Notes under the pieces: generated by a model | Seen by the model: only the letters and a program-made list of their open reading frames with translations | Databases searched by the model: none | Told to the model about the DNA's origin: nothing | Part shown: positions 1-12,500 of the stretch, in pieces | Layout: each line of letters begins with the position of its first letter | How positions within the stretch are numbered: the stretch's first letter is position 1 | DNA from: Apostichopus californicus | Lineage: Eukaryota > Echinodermata > Holothuroidea > Aspidochirotida > Stichopodidae | Assembly: GCA_020650975.1 (NCBI GenBank) | Contig: JAIPMN010009876.1 | Location: forward strand, 1 to 23,178 | Length of the DNA stretch: 23,178 nucleotides | Reading direction: 5' to 3' | Translations under genes and position numbers: made by a program

Positions 1-423
1 AGAGATGAAAGTTGGGTGGCAAAACTTTATACTCCAAAAAAGCAAGATGGAAGTAAATATAATTTAATCAGCTGCAATGCAGAAATTTCAGTTGCACTCT
101 TTCCATTTCCCTTTGTTTGATCCTGAATCTAAAATAAATTACCCTTGTTCTTCTTACTCTAAAGATATACACTGCGATCATTTATAGCATGAAAGTAAAC
201 TTGCCATGCTATTTGCCTCATTCTTGAATTTCTCCTCGTATTTTCGGTCACGTCTCGAAGGTTTCCTTTGAGCGTTAAAGCTAGCGTCAACCAGGCCCGT
301 CTGAACAGAGACCTGACTAAACTCATCTGTTGAGACCTATTTTTTGTTTCGATAGTCGTGAAGACCCCATCGGCTCACCCAATGACCCTCTTGCATTGAA
401 ATGACTCCGGGGCACCCGTGTAT
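1..423 (-). other. Presumed 3' UTR and downstream flank of the CIKS-like gene
   Basis: Downstream of the stop codon in gene orientation. No convincing ORF on either strand. An ATTAAA-type polyadenylation signal can be read on the minus strand at 68-63, about 355 bases past the stop; no canonical AATAAA was seen between it and the stop. Confidence 0.4.
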
Positions 424-595
424 TCATTCAAACAGATAGTAGTAGACGCCGAGAGCCAATAAGTTGCTCGGGGGATCCCAAAATATTTGAGGAATATGCA
501 TGCCTTTGACAAGTTCCATCTCGGGGTAAAAAACGCATCTCTGATTTTGCCGGCTGTGGTATTTCCATTCTTTCTTCAGCAAATTGTAGACTTTC
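424..595 (-). CDS. TRAF3IP2: Exon 10: SEFIR C-terminal half and stop codon
   Basis: The acceptor is a CT-rich tract (CTCTCTATCTTTCTTGTTAG). The exon enters in phase 2, matching exon 9, and ends at TGA (426-424). It encodes 56 whole residues after the split Arg codon: KVYNLLKKEWKYH, then NQRCVFYP, then GMHIPQIFWDPP. This is the SEFIR pattern of an amphipathic helix, the strand before a Pro (residues RxxxxYP), and an Ile-Pro strand with aromatic residues. The protein stops soon after the domain, so SEFIR is C-terminal as in Act1. Confidence 0.75.
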
Positions 596-3500
596 CTAAC
601 AAGAAAGATAGAGAGATATATTTGAAACGAGCTTTGTTGGATTTGTCAATTTTGAAAAAAATGAAACATCACTTCTGGGGCCATTGAGAAAGCTTGCAAA
701 CTGTTCCTAGATGAGAGAAATCTACGTCAATAGTCAATACAATAAAAACTTGCAACAATGTCCATATATTTAACAAACATATCATAGTTCAATTTCATGA
801 TAACTTAGTGCAAAACGACAATTGCTAATTATATCTAGAGAAAATTTCATAATTATACATCACTTCTGGGGCAATGAGAAAGAGTCAAACTATTCCTAGA
901 TGAGAGAAATCTACGTCGGTTTTATAAATACTTGCAACAATGTCCATATTTTTATTAAACACCACATAGTTCAAATTCATGATAAGTTAGTACAAAACGA
1001 CAATGGCTATTATGACTAGAGAAAATTTCATAATTATAAATCACTTCTGGGGCAATGAGAAAGGGTGTGAACTGTTCCTAGATGAGAGAAATCTGCGTCG
1101 GTAGGCTATTATAAAAACTTGCAACAATGTCCATATTTTTAATAAACACATCATAGAACAATTTCATGGTAACTTAGTACAAAAGGACAATTGCTATTTT
1201 ACCTACAGACAATTTCATAAATTATACATCCCTTTCAATTTATTGTCCTCTTATGGGATTAGGAGTTTGTAAATTACTCCATTTATTCCATTATTAGGTT
1301 TTCTAAAATCTGGTTAATATGGTTACGCTCAACGATTTCAGGCTATTTAATTTTCTATAGGTATATAGAGGTATATACACAACTTAATTCTTCCAAATAA
1401 TACTCTAATGTGATGTATCGTGACGTCTAAAATCGGGTAAAAATGGTTACGCTCGACGATTTCGGCACTATTTACTTTGCAACACACCCTGTCCCAAAAT
1501 GCTTCTCCCATTATGACATCATTTCCCAAGGTCAATTCAGCCTTTACACTGTGTCTCTGTTTTTTATACAACCCCAAAAGAAAAAGAAAAAAACAACAAA
1601 AGTTGCAGAATTAGTCAGACTAGTTCATTATCAGATCTGACATTGTGTGCTTTCTGTACAGTGGCGGAGCGTCCATACAGTCAAGGGGGGCGGATGCCCC
1701 CCCCACCTCCCCCGGAAAGACTCAAAAGGACTGCTGGCGCCCTTTTCAGCTCTTTACCACTGTTTACTTATTCGCGATTATTGACTTTTTTATTGCGCTC
1801 TCATCTACCTATTGATATTTGTCACATTTTGTTGGATGTAGTTTGGCGATGACACCTTTATATTTATTCTTCGTTTATCTGCAAATTAGCCAGGCCCGGA
1901 AAGGGTCATTTCCGGCGATCTAGGGAGTATCTTTACTCAAAAAATTTCTGTACGCTACGCGCCAACCTGTGGTGGCGCTCCGCTTGGATAGTGTCAAAAG
2001 CGCCCCTACAGACCATTCTCGCCCCTCCTGACCAATACCGCTATCTTCGCCACTGTTTCTGTACAGTGCGCAGTACATGTTCCCTAATATATTGGATGTA
2101 TATAACTCACCTTTCACAATTGAGGCGGGAAGAAAACTTCTTTTCAATGACAGATTTCTTATAGTGAGAGCTGTATATCACTACTATAGCATCCATCTAT
2201 AGTACAAACAAATAAAAATGACAAAATTAAAAATTATCTTCAATCATAATTAGAAACAAAATGGGTATCGTGCAGTGTGGTCTTATGCCCGGGTATTTTC
2301 AAATGTCTTTGCCTCGTGAACCCAATTTTCACCTCCTTTCTCTTTAATAGCCACCCTCCAGTGGGAGCTAGATGTTGTATGTGGCCCCAGGGGAATGAAT
2401 CTACAGAAAGGAGGTATCCCCGTCTACCTACCCCCCCCCACATAGACGGTTGTTACACAAGATTACCGAGGGCTGCCCTTGATATTAGTTGGAAACAGAA
2501 GATACCCAACACACAGCTTTATGGCGATCTTCCAAAGGTGTCCATGAAAACTTAGAGCAGCTGGTCACTACCACCGACACCCAGAAGCAGCAGCCAACAA
2601 GTTCATTCTCTGGGAGCCAAAACATGGTACCCCTGGTGCAAGGCATAACACCTTCCTGCATTTCCTACTAGAGGACAGTGGGGCTGAAAGTACGTCTGAG
2701 CTAGCAATTGCTAACACCCTTATGGAAGACAGAAATGACTGGAAATCTGGATGCCAGGTTATTGTCCGGCCAACTTTTCCTACCCCTCATGATGATAACG
2801 ATCGACCGAGGTCAAACTGATGATACCCACCCCCCCCCACCAGCCCCGCCCCCCCAGCCATTATAATTCTTGCAAATGTATCAGACAATATTTATTGAAG
2901 CAAACATGTTGTCAATGATATAACAGTGAATAAATATGCACTGGGAAGAACTGCCCTTACCAAACATGATGGCTTATTTAGGCTTCTGAATGCCTTCAGT
3001 AAGGCTTCTGAATACTTAAATAAGGATGTGAAGCCTTAAACTAAAGCTTCATGACTATTTTAATTTGAAGCCTAACAAGCATTCAGAATAAGTATTCATG
3101 AATCCGAAGCCTTATTTTCTCACTTCTGTGAAGCCTAACAAGCAGTCAAATAAGGATTCATGAATTTGAAGCTCTATTTTGACATTTCTGTGAAGCCTTA
3201 CAAGTCCTAGTAATCAGATGATGTCATCATACATGTTCCGAGAAATGGAAGACACGTACGCCCTTGTTTTTTTCGTTATTGGGTATAGAGTGAAAATGCT
3301 GAGTAATGTGATGTTGACAAGACATTTCTAAGGTAGCACAAGATGAAGAGATATATACGGGTAAAGGGTTCAAGTTATAAGAGATGGTAGTTAGGTACAG
3401 GTTAAAGTGATATGTTATAAGTTATATAGAGATGAGGTAGGCCTACATACACAAGCTATTGCTGTCCTTCTTGCATTCTTGGCCCTATGTCAAGACACAT

Positions 3501-6500
3501 ATTTCATCAAGGGCGCCAGCCCCCCCAGTGAAAAATATGGGGGGGCGGAAGTATCATTCCGCCCCCCCCCCCGCTTCGCAAGTCAGAAAACCCCTTTTTC
3601 ATTTCCAAATGAGAAAAAAATCTCATGTGGAGCACCAAATTGCATCTTAAGGCCAGGTGAAAATGCAAAATTATTTACAAAATGGAGTGGGTGTTGAAGT
3701 GTGCTATATTGCACCAAATTGCATCTGAGGCCACCTGGAAATGCATAAAAATCCCCTCCCCCTGGCCAGCTATCAGTTTTCAGCCCCCCCACTCAAAAGT
3801 ACCTTCCTAAGTATGCCACTGTATTTCATGCATAAATGTTTCTTTCTTCCTTTATCAGAACGGTGAACTTTAAAGAAAAAAAACATAGACACTTACAGCG
3901 TGACTACTTTTGGTGATGACCTTTTGGTATAGCATGGATGGATGCCTTAGTTGGATAGAAAAGTGTAACACCAGGGCTTGATATTTGTTTGTCAGTATAA
4001 TTAGTCTGTAGTTGAGTTTGATCGGCGCACATTGTTGTGCCACAAAAAGCTTGTACAAATACAAAGAGAGGTGTGGCCGGACTGAAGCATATTGTAGTAC
4101 CTGATTATCAACCACAAAGTATTCACAAACTCAGGGCTTGAATATTGGGCTACAGTATTTGCCAGTTAGACAAAGAAAAAAGGCACTGGCAAATTTTCTG
4201 CCAGTGGCCATGCATTGCTAAAACTGAAACATATACATACGATTTAAGTAGGATAAAAGTGGTCAAAGAATTACGCAGTCCTGTATCATTACTGCTCTTT
4301 ATCGGCTAATACATGATCTCGTCTTAAAGGGTGTGAAGACTCGCGCAAAAAGAAACGTCTAATGCCGGTAATCTGACCTAGTTTCAAATGAGGTGTAACA
4401 GAAGTGTTAGACACCAACATCCATCCCAGAAAATACACACACAGCTTGCTACCGTCGGTAATTAGACACTAGTGTACAGTCAGTACATACAGCTGCGGTC
4501 AATACCCACAGCACAGTGTACAAACGATACAGCGATGGACATCTCAGGTCCAGCTAAAGATAACAAGGTATCACGTTTCATTACTGTCTGCATTTTGTAG
4601 CGTCAAGAAGAAAACTTCACTTGCAAGCAACGGAAAGTTAACTTTTTCAGATGGCGGCACGCGGTTTGGGGCGAGTCTTCAATGCCTTTAAAGTTGTACG
4701 GTAAAAATTTTGGTGAAATGCCAGTGAGAACTAATTGGTTTTAGCCAGTAGATGCTTTTATGTACTGGCATCTGTACAGTTAATTTAGCAGGTGGCTAAA
4801 AATTGGAAATTCTACTAGGCCTGATAATATATATTTTTGTAATTATCAAAACTGTGCTATTTGTATCGTATTTAACATGCATGCTGAGTGCCAGGGCTGC
4901 GTAGCATCACGCATACAGGCTGAAGCAGTTCCACACGACCGTCAGTGCAGGTGCGCCGAGAGATATTCTCTGTATTGTACGTTTCATATTGACCTTCACG
5001 ACCTTGCTGTACGTAGTGGGTTTGGCTGCAGCTTTTTCTCTTTCCACATTGTGTCCATCTAAGATTAGAGCTCTCATTGGAGTAATATATCACTCTGAAT
5101 GGTTTAAAGGCATTGAAGACTCGCCCCAAACCGCTTGACGCGCTCTGCAAAAGTTAACTTTCCGTTGCTTGCAAGTGAAGTTTTCTTCTTGTCGCTACAA
5201 AATACAGACAGTAATAAAACATGATACCTTGTTATCTTTTATCTCTAGACCTGAGATATCCATCGCTGCTATGTACTCTGTGTTGTGGGTATTGACCGTA
5301 GCTGTATGTATTGACCGTACACTAGTTTCTAATTACCAACGGTAGCAAGCTGTGTTTTCTGGGATCGATGGTGGTGTCTAACACTTCTGTTACACCTCAT
5401 TCGAAACTAGGTCAGATTACCAGCATGAGACGTTTCTTTGTGCGCGAGTCTTCACACCCTTTAAGCCTTTAAGCCTAAAAAACATCACCATTTTTTTTTT
5501 TGCCAGTATAAGAGGGCCGTACAGTAATATGATGGAAATCATGATATTTGACCACTGCAGAAAAATGTATATCTTTTACTGTTGGTAAAGTCCACTTTTG
5601 CTTGGACTGTTTTTCTTTTTATCTTTTATTTACCTACCTTGTTTAACTGTTTAACACGTATATGATATTGAGGTATATAAGTGCAAGCAAGTCCACAAAC
5701 CTCTAAGGAGAAATATTGTTTACGTGCTACTGCACGATTGCGCAATTGCGTTTTTTCGATCTGCGTGTTTCGAAACACTGAAAACCTCCCGATAAGAAGC
5801 CTTGATTGAATAAACACATTGATTGTTTTTTAAGTAAACTAAAGTTGTGTGTTTGACTATTTAATCTAGTCTGGAGTCCATTTGTGCTTCTTTTATGGCT
5901 ACGAAGTTCAGTTGACTATAGTCGTTTTGTGGCTATAAATCACATCTCTGCGTTCGTCTCTGCCAATAGGTTATGGGCCCAGTCTCAACCGTGTTAACGT
6001 GAGTACGTAGCGCAACATACTTGAACTAGTGTGACGGTTAACAATTGCTGTGTGCTATTGAAGTGGTTTCACTGAACTACTCCCTATGTGAGTGAAGACG
6101 TCGTCAGATGAGAAATTTTTTATTGTAGTTGCGTTCAATGGGTCGAATTATGCGACTTGGAAGGTGCAGTGTAGAATGACCTTAATGAAGGATGGACTTT
6201 GGAATATTGTTAATGGTTATGAAAAAGGACCCCCCCCCCACCCGAGAGTGATGCTGTTAAACTTGCCAGCTTTACATGTGCCAGGAAGAATCGTGCATTG
6301 GCAATTATAGTTCTGTCCACAAAGTGCCATTCTGCGTTGGTCTCTGCCAACATTTACTGTATGAACAGAAATATTTGTAGCTTACAGTACTGTTGTATAA
6401 ACAAAACGATTTAAATCATCAAACCTTTCAACTCTCTTTATTCTGTACATGATCCTCACTGTAAATGTCAACATTGCGTTCAAGGATCTATTAATAAATC

Positions 6501-9500
6501 AGGAACTTTTTCATTGCATAAGCTGCCTGTGAGGGTGTCGCAATCAGCCTCATAAAGAACAAAGTTCATCGGGACTGTGTTAGGTATTGTATATGCCCAC
6601 GAGAAAAAGAAACTGTGTTACGGGTGAACAGACAGGTTGTTAGAGTCATTATTAATTGTTATCTTATACACTGGCTCGTATGTAACAATACAGACTTAGG
6701 TGATTATTGACAATTAAGAAAAACCTGGGCAGAATTCCAGAGTTTAAAACTTGGTATTTTATCAAGTTTTATGCTGATGCATGGTGCAACAATCTCAGAA
6801 GGAAAAAAAAAAAAAAAAAACCTTCAAATACAATGACATTGCAGTTAAATCGTGAGAATAACGACAAGAAGCTTAGTAGCTAGGCCTATATTGTTGTCAT
6901 CGTTGACACAGTCTAGGTTTTGCCTGTTATGCTTTTTCAAGCAAGATATATATATATGTGGAAATGAACCAAACTAACAGTTCTTTTATTAGAATATTTC
7001 AAAAAGTTTGTGCCGTTCATCATAGGACAGACGGAGTTCGCAGACGGAGGTGAAAATTGAAAAGAGCTCTAATTTATTCACCTGTATTGTTGGTGTGCAT
7101 TTTATACTCTTTCAAGACCCAAACAATTACCCTTAGCCTGATGGTAATCCTAACGAGCATATATATGCCTTATGGTTAAAATATGAAGCCTAAACAAGAG
7201 TGTTCACTCTGTTCTAACTATAATGTATTTCACACACAAAGCCAGACCACCCAATAGCATACAATATAAAAGCTCCAACAGAAGTTGCATGGCTAAACTT
7301 TGTTGTTCACCTAACTTTGGGCGGCTGCCATGAAAGAACAAAGTCCACAGAGGTGTGCGAGTCACTGTGTTTAACACACTGTAACTTATTTTGATTGCTT
7401 TCTTATGATTTTGGAATACCCTGTTGAGGTATTGACTATGTCTGTGATAATAGGTTTTGACTGTAGTCTGTGATAATCTAGCATGGGTTTATCTGATACA
7501 ATGTACTTTTGATTATTGCATGAATGCAGGGATGTGCCCAGGATTTCCTGAGTGCCGGGTATACTGATCGCCGTCCTGGGGGAAGGGTCTAAGAGGGAGG
7601 GGGTGTCCCCCTCCCCTTTAGAGAAATTTTTCGATTTCTGAAGGTGCTCAGATGCCAAATGCTGGCACTTGTGTAGCTTTTTAAGCACAATACACTAGTT
7701 TTGCTAACAATTTACATTTTTTAATTTTTTTTAGTGAAATATATTACGTACCTGGTAAAAGTTATTAGTTTGTTTCAAAGAGATTTTACAAGGGACCGAT
7801 TGAGAGCCGTAAGTAATGTTTCTCGCATGCATAACTGATTCATTATCAGTCTGTATGATTTTGGCATAGGCTAGGCCCAATTTATGTTGGATATATAATT
7901 GTTAGAAATGTCGGGATTTTAGATGAAAATAGTGCTGGGCGGGATTCACGATTTTTAAGACAGTGCTAGGCGGTAATTTTCAGTGCTGGGCGGGGCCGCC
8001 CAGCGTGGGCACATCCCTGTGAATGTAGACCACATACAGTACTGTACAAACTGTATCACTGTTGAGGTGTTGACTATTACAATATAAAACAACATTGTCT
8101 TGAGTACCAAAAAGCCAAAGCTAGCTTGCTACGGACGGATAGCTTGAATGCAGTATTGACTTAAAACTTACAATGAATACACTATGTTAAGATTCGCATG
8201 ACAAGTTGCTAATTATACTGCAAAATGGGTAATTGGAAAGGTCACATTGTAGAAAACTCACTGCCTCACAGTGACTATATACGGCAGCAAAGAATTCATT
8301 TTATCTTTCAGCATATCCGGGTTAAAAATTCAATGGAACAGGATATGGACAATGGGAACAGGTGATGTTAATTCCGTTCTTAAAGGCATTGAAGACTCGC
8401 CCCATACCGGGTGCTGCCCACTCAAAAAGTTAACTTGCCTTTGCTTGCAAGTGAAAGTTTTTTTCTTGTTGCTATTAAAAGCAGAGTGTAACGAAACTTG
8501 ATACCTTGTTATCTTTTATCTGGACCTGAGATCAGGGAGTTCCATAACAACTCCCTGCTGAGATGTCCATCGCTGCTATGTACACTGTGTTGTGGGTATT
8601 GACCGTAGCTGCATGTATTGACTGTACACTAACTGTCTAATTACCGACGGTACCAAGCTGTGTGTGTATTTTTGGGGATCGATGGTGGTGTCTAACACTT
8701 CTGTTACACCTCATTCGTAACTAAGTCACATTCAAAAATCCGCCCTTTAGTAAGACTGCCGTTCATTTTTCGCCACTGGCGACTTCTGCACCTTTCAAGG
8801 TTATTAGTCTGGAACATTAGCCTGTGTGTTATGTAATCAATTCGGCAAGCCTAGCAAAGGAAACGAGCATGGAAAAGTAACTTCCTCAGCTCACACAGTT
8901 TCCCCGATCTACTGCGAGAGCCTATTGAAATGCCCGAGGCAGGTAAACTGTTATGGCAGTGGTATTAAAGGGCGCATTTTCAAATGAGATTTAACCGGCA
9001 TCAGACGTTTCTTTGTGTGCAAGTCTTCACTCCCTTTGACTGTTTTCCATTCAGCTGGACCATTGTGGGCCAATACCCTCCCCCCTCCCCCCCCCCCAAC
9101 TCCTTCCTCATACCACTGTTTTCCTCACTCCCCTCCCCTTTTCCTAAAACAGTATAAAATTATCCAAATTTTTTAATCAATTCTAGAAAAAAATCAATTC
9201 TAACCTCGTCAAACAGACCCATCGTGCTCTTGTCCATCAACACAGATCTGCATCCTTCAGAATTTAGATGCATCTTTACTCTCTTTGCTAGGGCTGCATC
9301 TTGTTCGTGGAATGTTATTCCTACCAGGCCTGAAATATCAAGTGAGAGAGACAGAGCCAACATTATTTTTTATCAGCAAAGAAGTTTTATTATTTGCATG
9401 TTTTCAAGTTTTAGATTTTTTTGTTTTGTTTTTTGGGGGCAGTGCTGTTTGGCCAGAATGTATTGAACATAGCAGATGTGGCATGTATGATTTTGAAAAT

Positions 9501-12500
9501 CAAATTTTTGTAACAAATTGCAAAAAAGTCTGGACCCTGATGCTATCAATTTGTAATATCTTTGCAATAGGAACTACTAAGGATGGGGGTGGGAGAGGTC
9601 TGGGAGGGGGAGATGGAGGGGAGGGGAATCGATATAGAGATTGGGGAGAGAGAGAGAGGAGAGGATAGGGAGGTTCAGGGATGGGGAGGGAGAGAACACA
9701 GCAGGTAAAGCACATATGATGTAAAATTAATTTGTAACTTTTTAAATTGTAATTAAATTGTAACTTTTAACACAATTTTAATTATTGAGGATGAGGAGGG
9801 GATAGGATGGGGAAGGGAGAGGTTATGCAGTAGGATATAGGCTAGGATATAGGGGAGAACAGCAAGAGAGAATCTGAGGAAAAGAAGGAGGTGGGAGTGG
9901 GAAGGGGTGGGGGAGAGAGAGTAAATTTGGATAGAGGGAGGAGAGGAGAGAAGGGAATTACCAAAGGGATGGAGAGATTGGGAGTGGAGAAGACAAACCA
10001 AACGGTGATAAATCGGCCAGACATTTAGGAACACACTGCAGTATAAAAGAAACCAAGGAAATAAAGAACTAGATTGCTCCAAAAACAAAAAAGAAAATGT
10101 ACTTACAATTTGATTCTTTAATTCCCCTCAGAGCTGCAGCAGACCCAGTCTGTGTTAATCTCACAAATTCTTGGTCTGCTTCAAAGAACTGTTCAGTATC
10201 AATCCTCGTGGCCTGGGACATATTGTCGTCCGATTCTGAAGTCGCGTAACTCCTGCCTTGCGAATCTTGCCGTCGCCATCCATTATTCAGCCCTCTCTTG
10301 CGGCGGCTTCTTTCCCGACCTGGCAACAGGTTACCTTCCGGCAGGTACGACGCCCTGCTCATCGGACCGTGTTGGAATGTTAGATCTCGTGGCCCTGGTT
10401 TGTCTCTTCTGGAGGTCCGGGCTGAATTGGCAGCTGTTTGGAAGTCTTCTCGATACATGCTCATATCACTCTCTACAGGGACAAAGAATACGTAATATAC
10501 AGACCGTAGTACATTTCGCATGCACAACATTTCACTGACAGAGTGCTTTGTATAGCATATATGCACTGATTTATTGTTTTTAATTTTTATTTAATAAATA
10601 TAAATACAAAATAAATACAAAATTAAAAAAAAAATACAAATATTATAAATACCAAAAATACAAAATAAATACAAAATTCTTCAAAACAATGAAAAAAATT
10701 TGAGAAATGGGCAGAATGTAAAAGGATCTTTACTCTTGAGGAGATAAATCGTTGAAAAAATTCAGCATCGTTCGGCCTAAACCACATCCTCTTAGCATAA
10801 CTGGATGCTAAAGATATGATTGTTTTGTCAAATATGGTCATGCTTTGTGAATGTATCTGGCAACAGCTAATTGAATAACATCGTCATGGCAATTGAGGTT
10901 TTTTTTTTTTTGTGCTATTTCATTAATGAATTCTAGGAGCATTTCTACAAAGTGGTGCATTTTCATGGAATTCTAAGACAGAGCAAATGTGTAGAGCTAA
11001 GATAGATAACTTTCAAATGTATCACATTTCAAGTCTAAATAAGCAATATACATTAAAAAAAAAGAAAAGTAAAATATTTGAACCACTGCCATGATGGTAT
11101 AAACAGATCACATACTTTGATCCACTTCCTAAAGTGATAGAGTGTTTAGTCAGTCAAAAGTAGTTTACATTCAGTCACACAAATTTTATGTTATAGGAAC
11201 GAGATACTGAGATGAGAATTTTCCACTTAAAACTCTAATGGTGGTTAATTAAATGTCACGAAAAATTGGAAACCATTACTGGGAATGGGGCGGTGGTCAT
11301 AGACCAATCGAACCTCTTTTGATAAAAATGACAGAATCAGAGATGCCAACCTCTTGACACAAAAAAACAAACTGAATATCCTAAAAAATCAGATTTTGGA
11401 GAGAAAAATCAGATTTTCACAAAAACTCGACACTACCACTGGCCCGTTGGTCCCGGGCCAGTAAAATGTCCGAAAAATGTTTTACTGGTAAGAACGGGCA
11501 AGTAAAATGTTTGCTTTTTCATTAACATTTAATGAGAAAATTGTAAAGCGGCCGATTCCGCGTATTTCCCGCCCATGTAGGCTCGTTGTTCAACGTGTTT
11601 GTCCGGGTTTGGGGGTTACTTGTACATGTTTCTATGCGATTCCGCTTTCTTTAATTTTTTTTTTTTGAGAGACGAAAAATCGTATTTTCAAGAGGCAATA
11701 TCGTATTATCGTATTTCACTTGTTTTACTTATAAATACGATAAAATCGTACTGGTTGGCATCTCTGGGTGGTCATAGACCAATCAAGCATCTTTTGATAA
11801 AAATGACAGAATGGGCTAAAAGCTATTAAAGACAGACGACTCACCAACCCTCAGGTACAGCTGAGCCAGATCGGGGAGCAGATCCATATCGTTTCGTGAT
11901 GATGGATGGAAATCGTCTCTATCTCTCTGTGGAGCGGTCGGTTCGTGATCGACGTTGTTCCTTCCCAACAGCTCTCTCAGACCATCACTATAGCCACACG
12001 CTCCCTGAGAGCTATCAAAGCTTAATGGACCACTTTGATCGAGGGGGAGTGACGGGGACAACCGGCTTCCTGCAACTCCACCATTTCTCGGTTGGTGGAA
12101 TGGCTGATTTCCTTAGTAACAGACAATGAAGACGAGATTTAAAAAAGTCACAATTAAAAGCCCAGACCTTGAAGACCTGTGCACAGGCAATTATGGTTTC
12201 GAACAAATTTACCACAAAAAGGCTCAAGTGCACTAATTAGCTGTAGAAGAGGTCATTAAGACCAGGACCCTGGGGGAGCTAGAGGTCATAAAGACCAAGG
12301 CCCAGGACCCAGGGGGAGCTAGAGGTCATTAAATCAGACCAAGGCCTAGGACCCAGGATCTTCAATGAGAACAGAGCTTCCAGACCCACCAGACACCCCA
12401 CCAGACACCCCACCAGACACCCCACCAGACACCCCACCCCTCAAAGTCAATGCTAGTTCATTACGTTGTGTCCTTGGGCAAGATGCTTTATCTCGCTTGC

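Larger units (their letters stand above)
8380..9039 (+). mobile_element. TTAA-type MITE, copy 3, interrupted by a nested element
   Basis: Starts TTAAAGGCATTGAAGACTCG as in the other copies and ends AAGTCTTCACTCCCTTTGA, the right TTAA changed to TTGA. It is about 290 bp longer than its relatives because of an insertion at about 8729-8986 and a small hairpin insertion at 8530-8561. Confidence 0.82.

Noticed and set aside
487..687. 66-residue plus-strand ORF
   Set aside because: Largely antisense to exon 10, which has good splice signals and domain similarity.
1347..1577. 76-residue minus-strand ORF between exons 9 and 10
   Set aside because: Overlaps a duplicated non-coding block, no acceptor/donor pair in the needed phase.
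3899..4115. Whole 81-residue minus-strand ORF as a gene
   Set aside because: Only its end (3899-3947) has splice signals and SEFIR-like context; the upstream part looks like intron.
7386..7688. 100-residue minus-strand ORF in the intron
   Set aside because: Crosses the border of the transposon at 7527 and has no splice-bounded or family support.
9500..10088. Proline/serine-rich minus-strand ORFs
   Set aside because: Translation of the purine-rich tract; no domain, low complexity.
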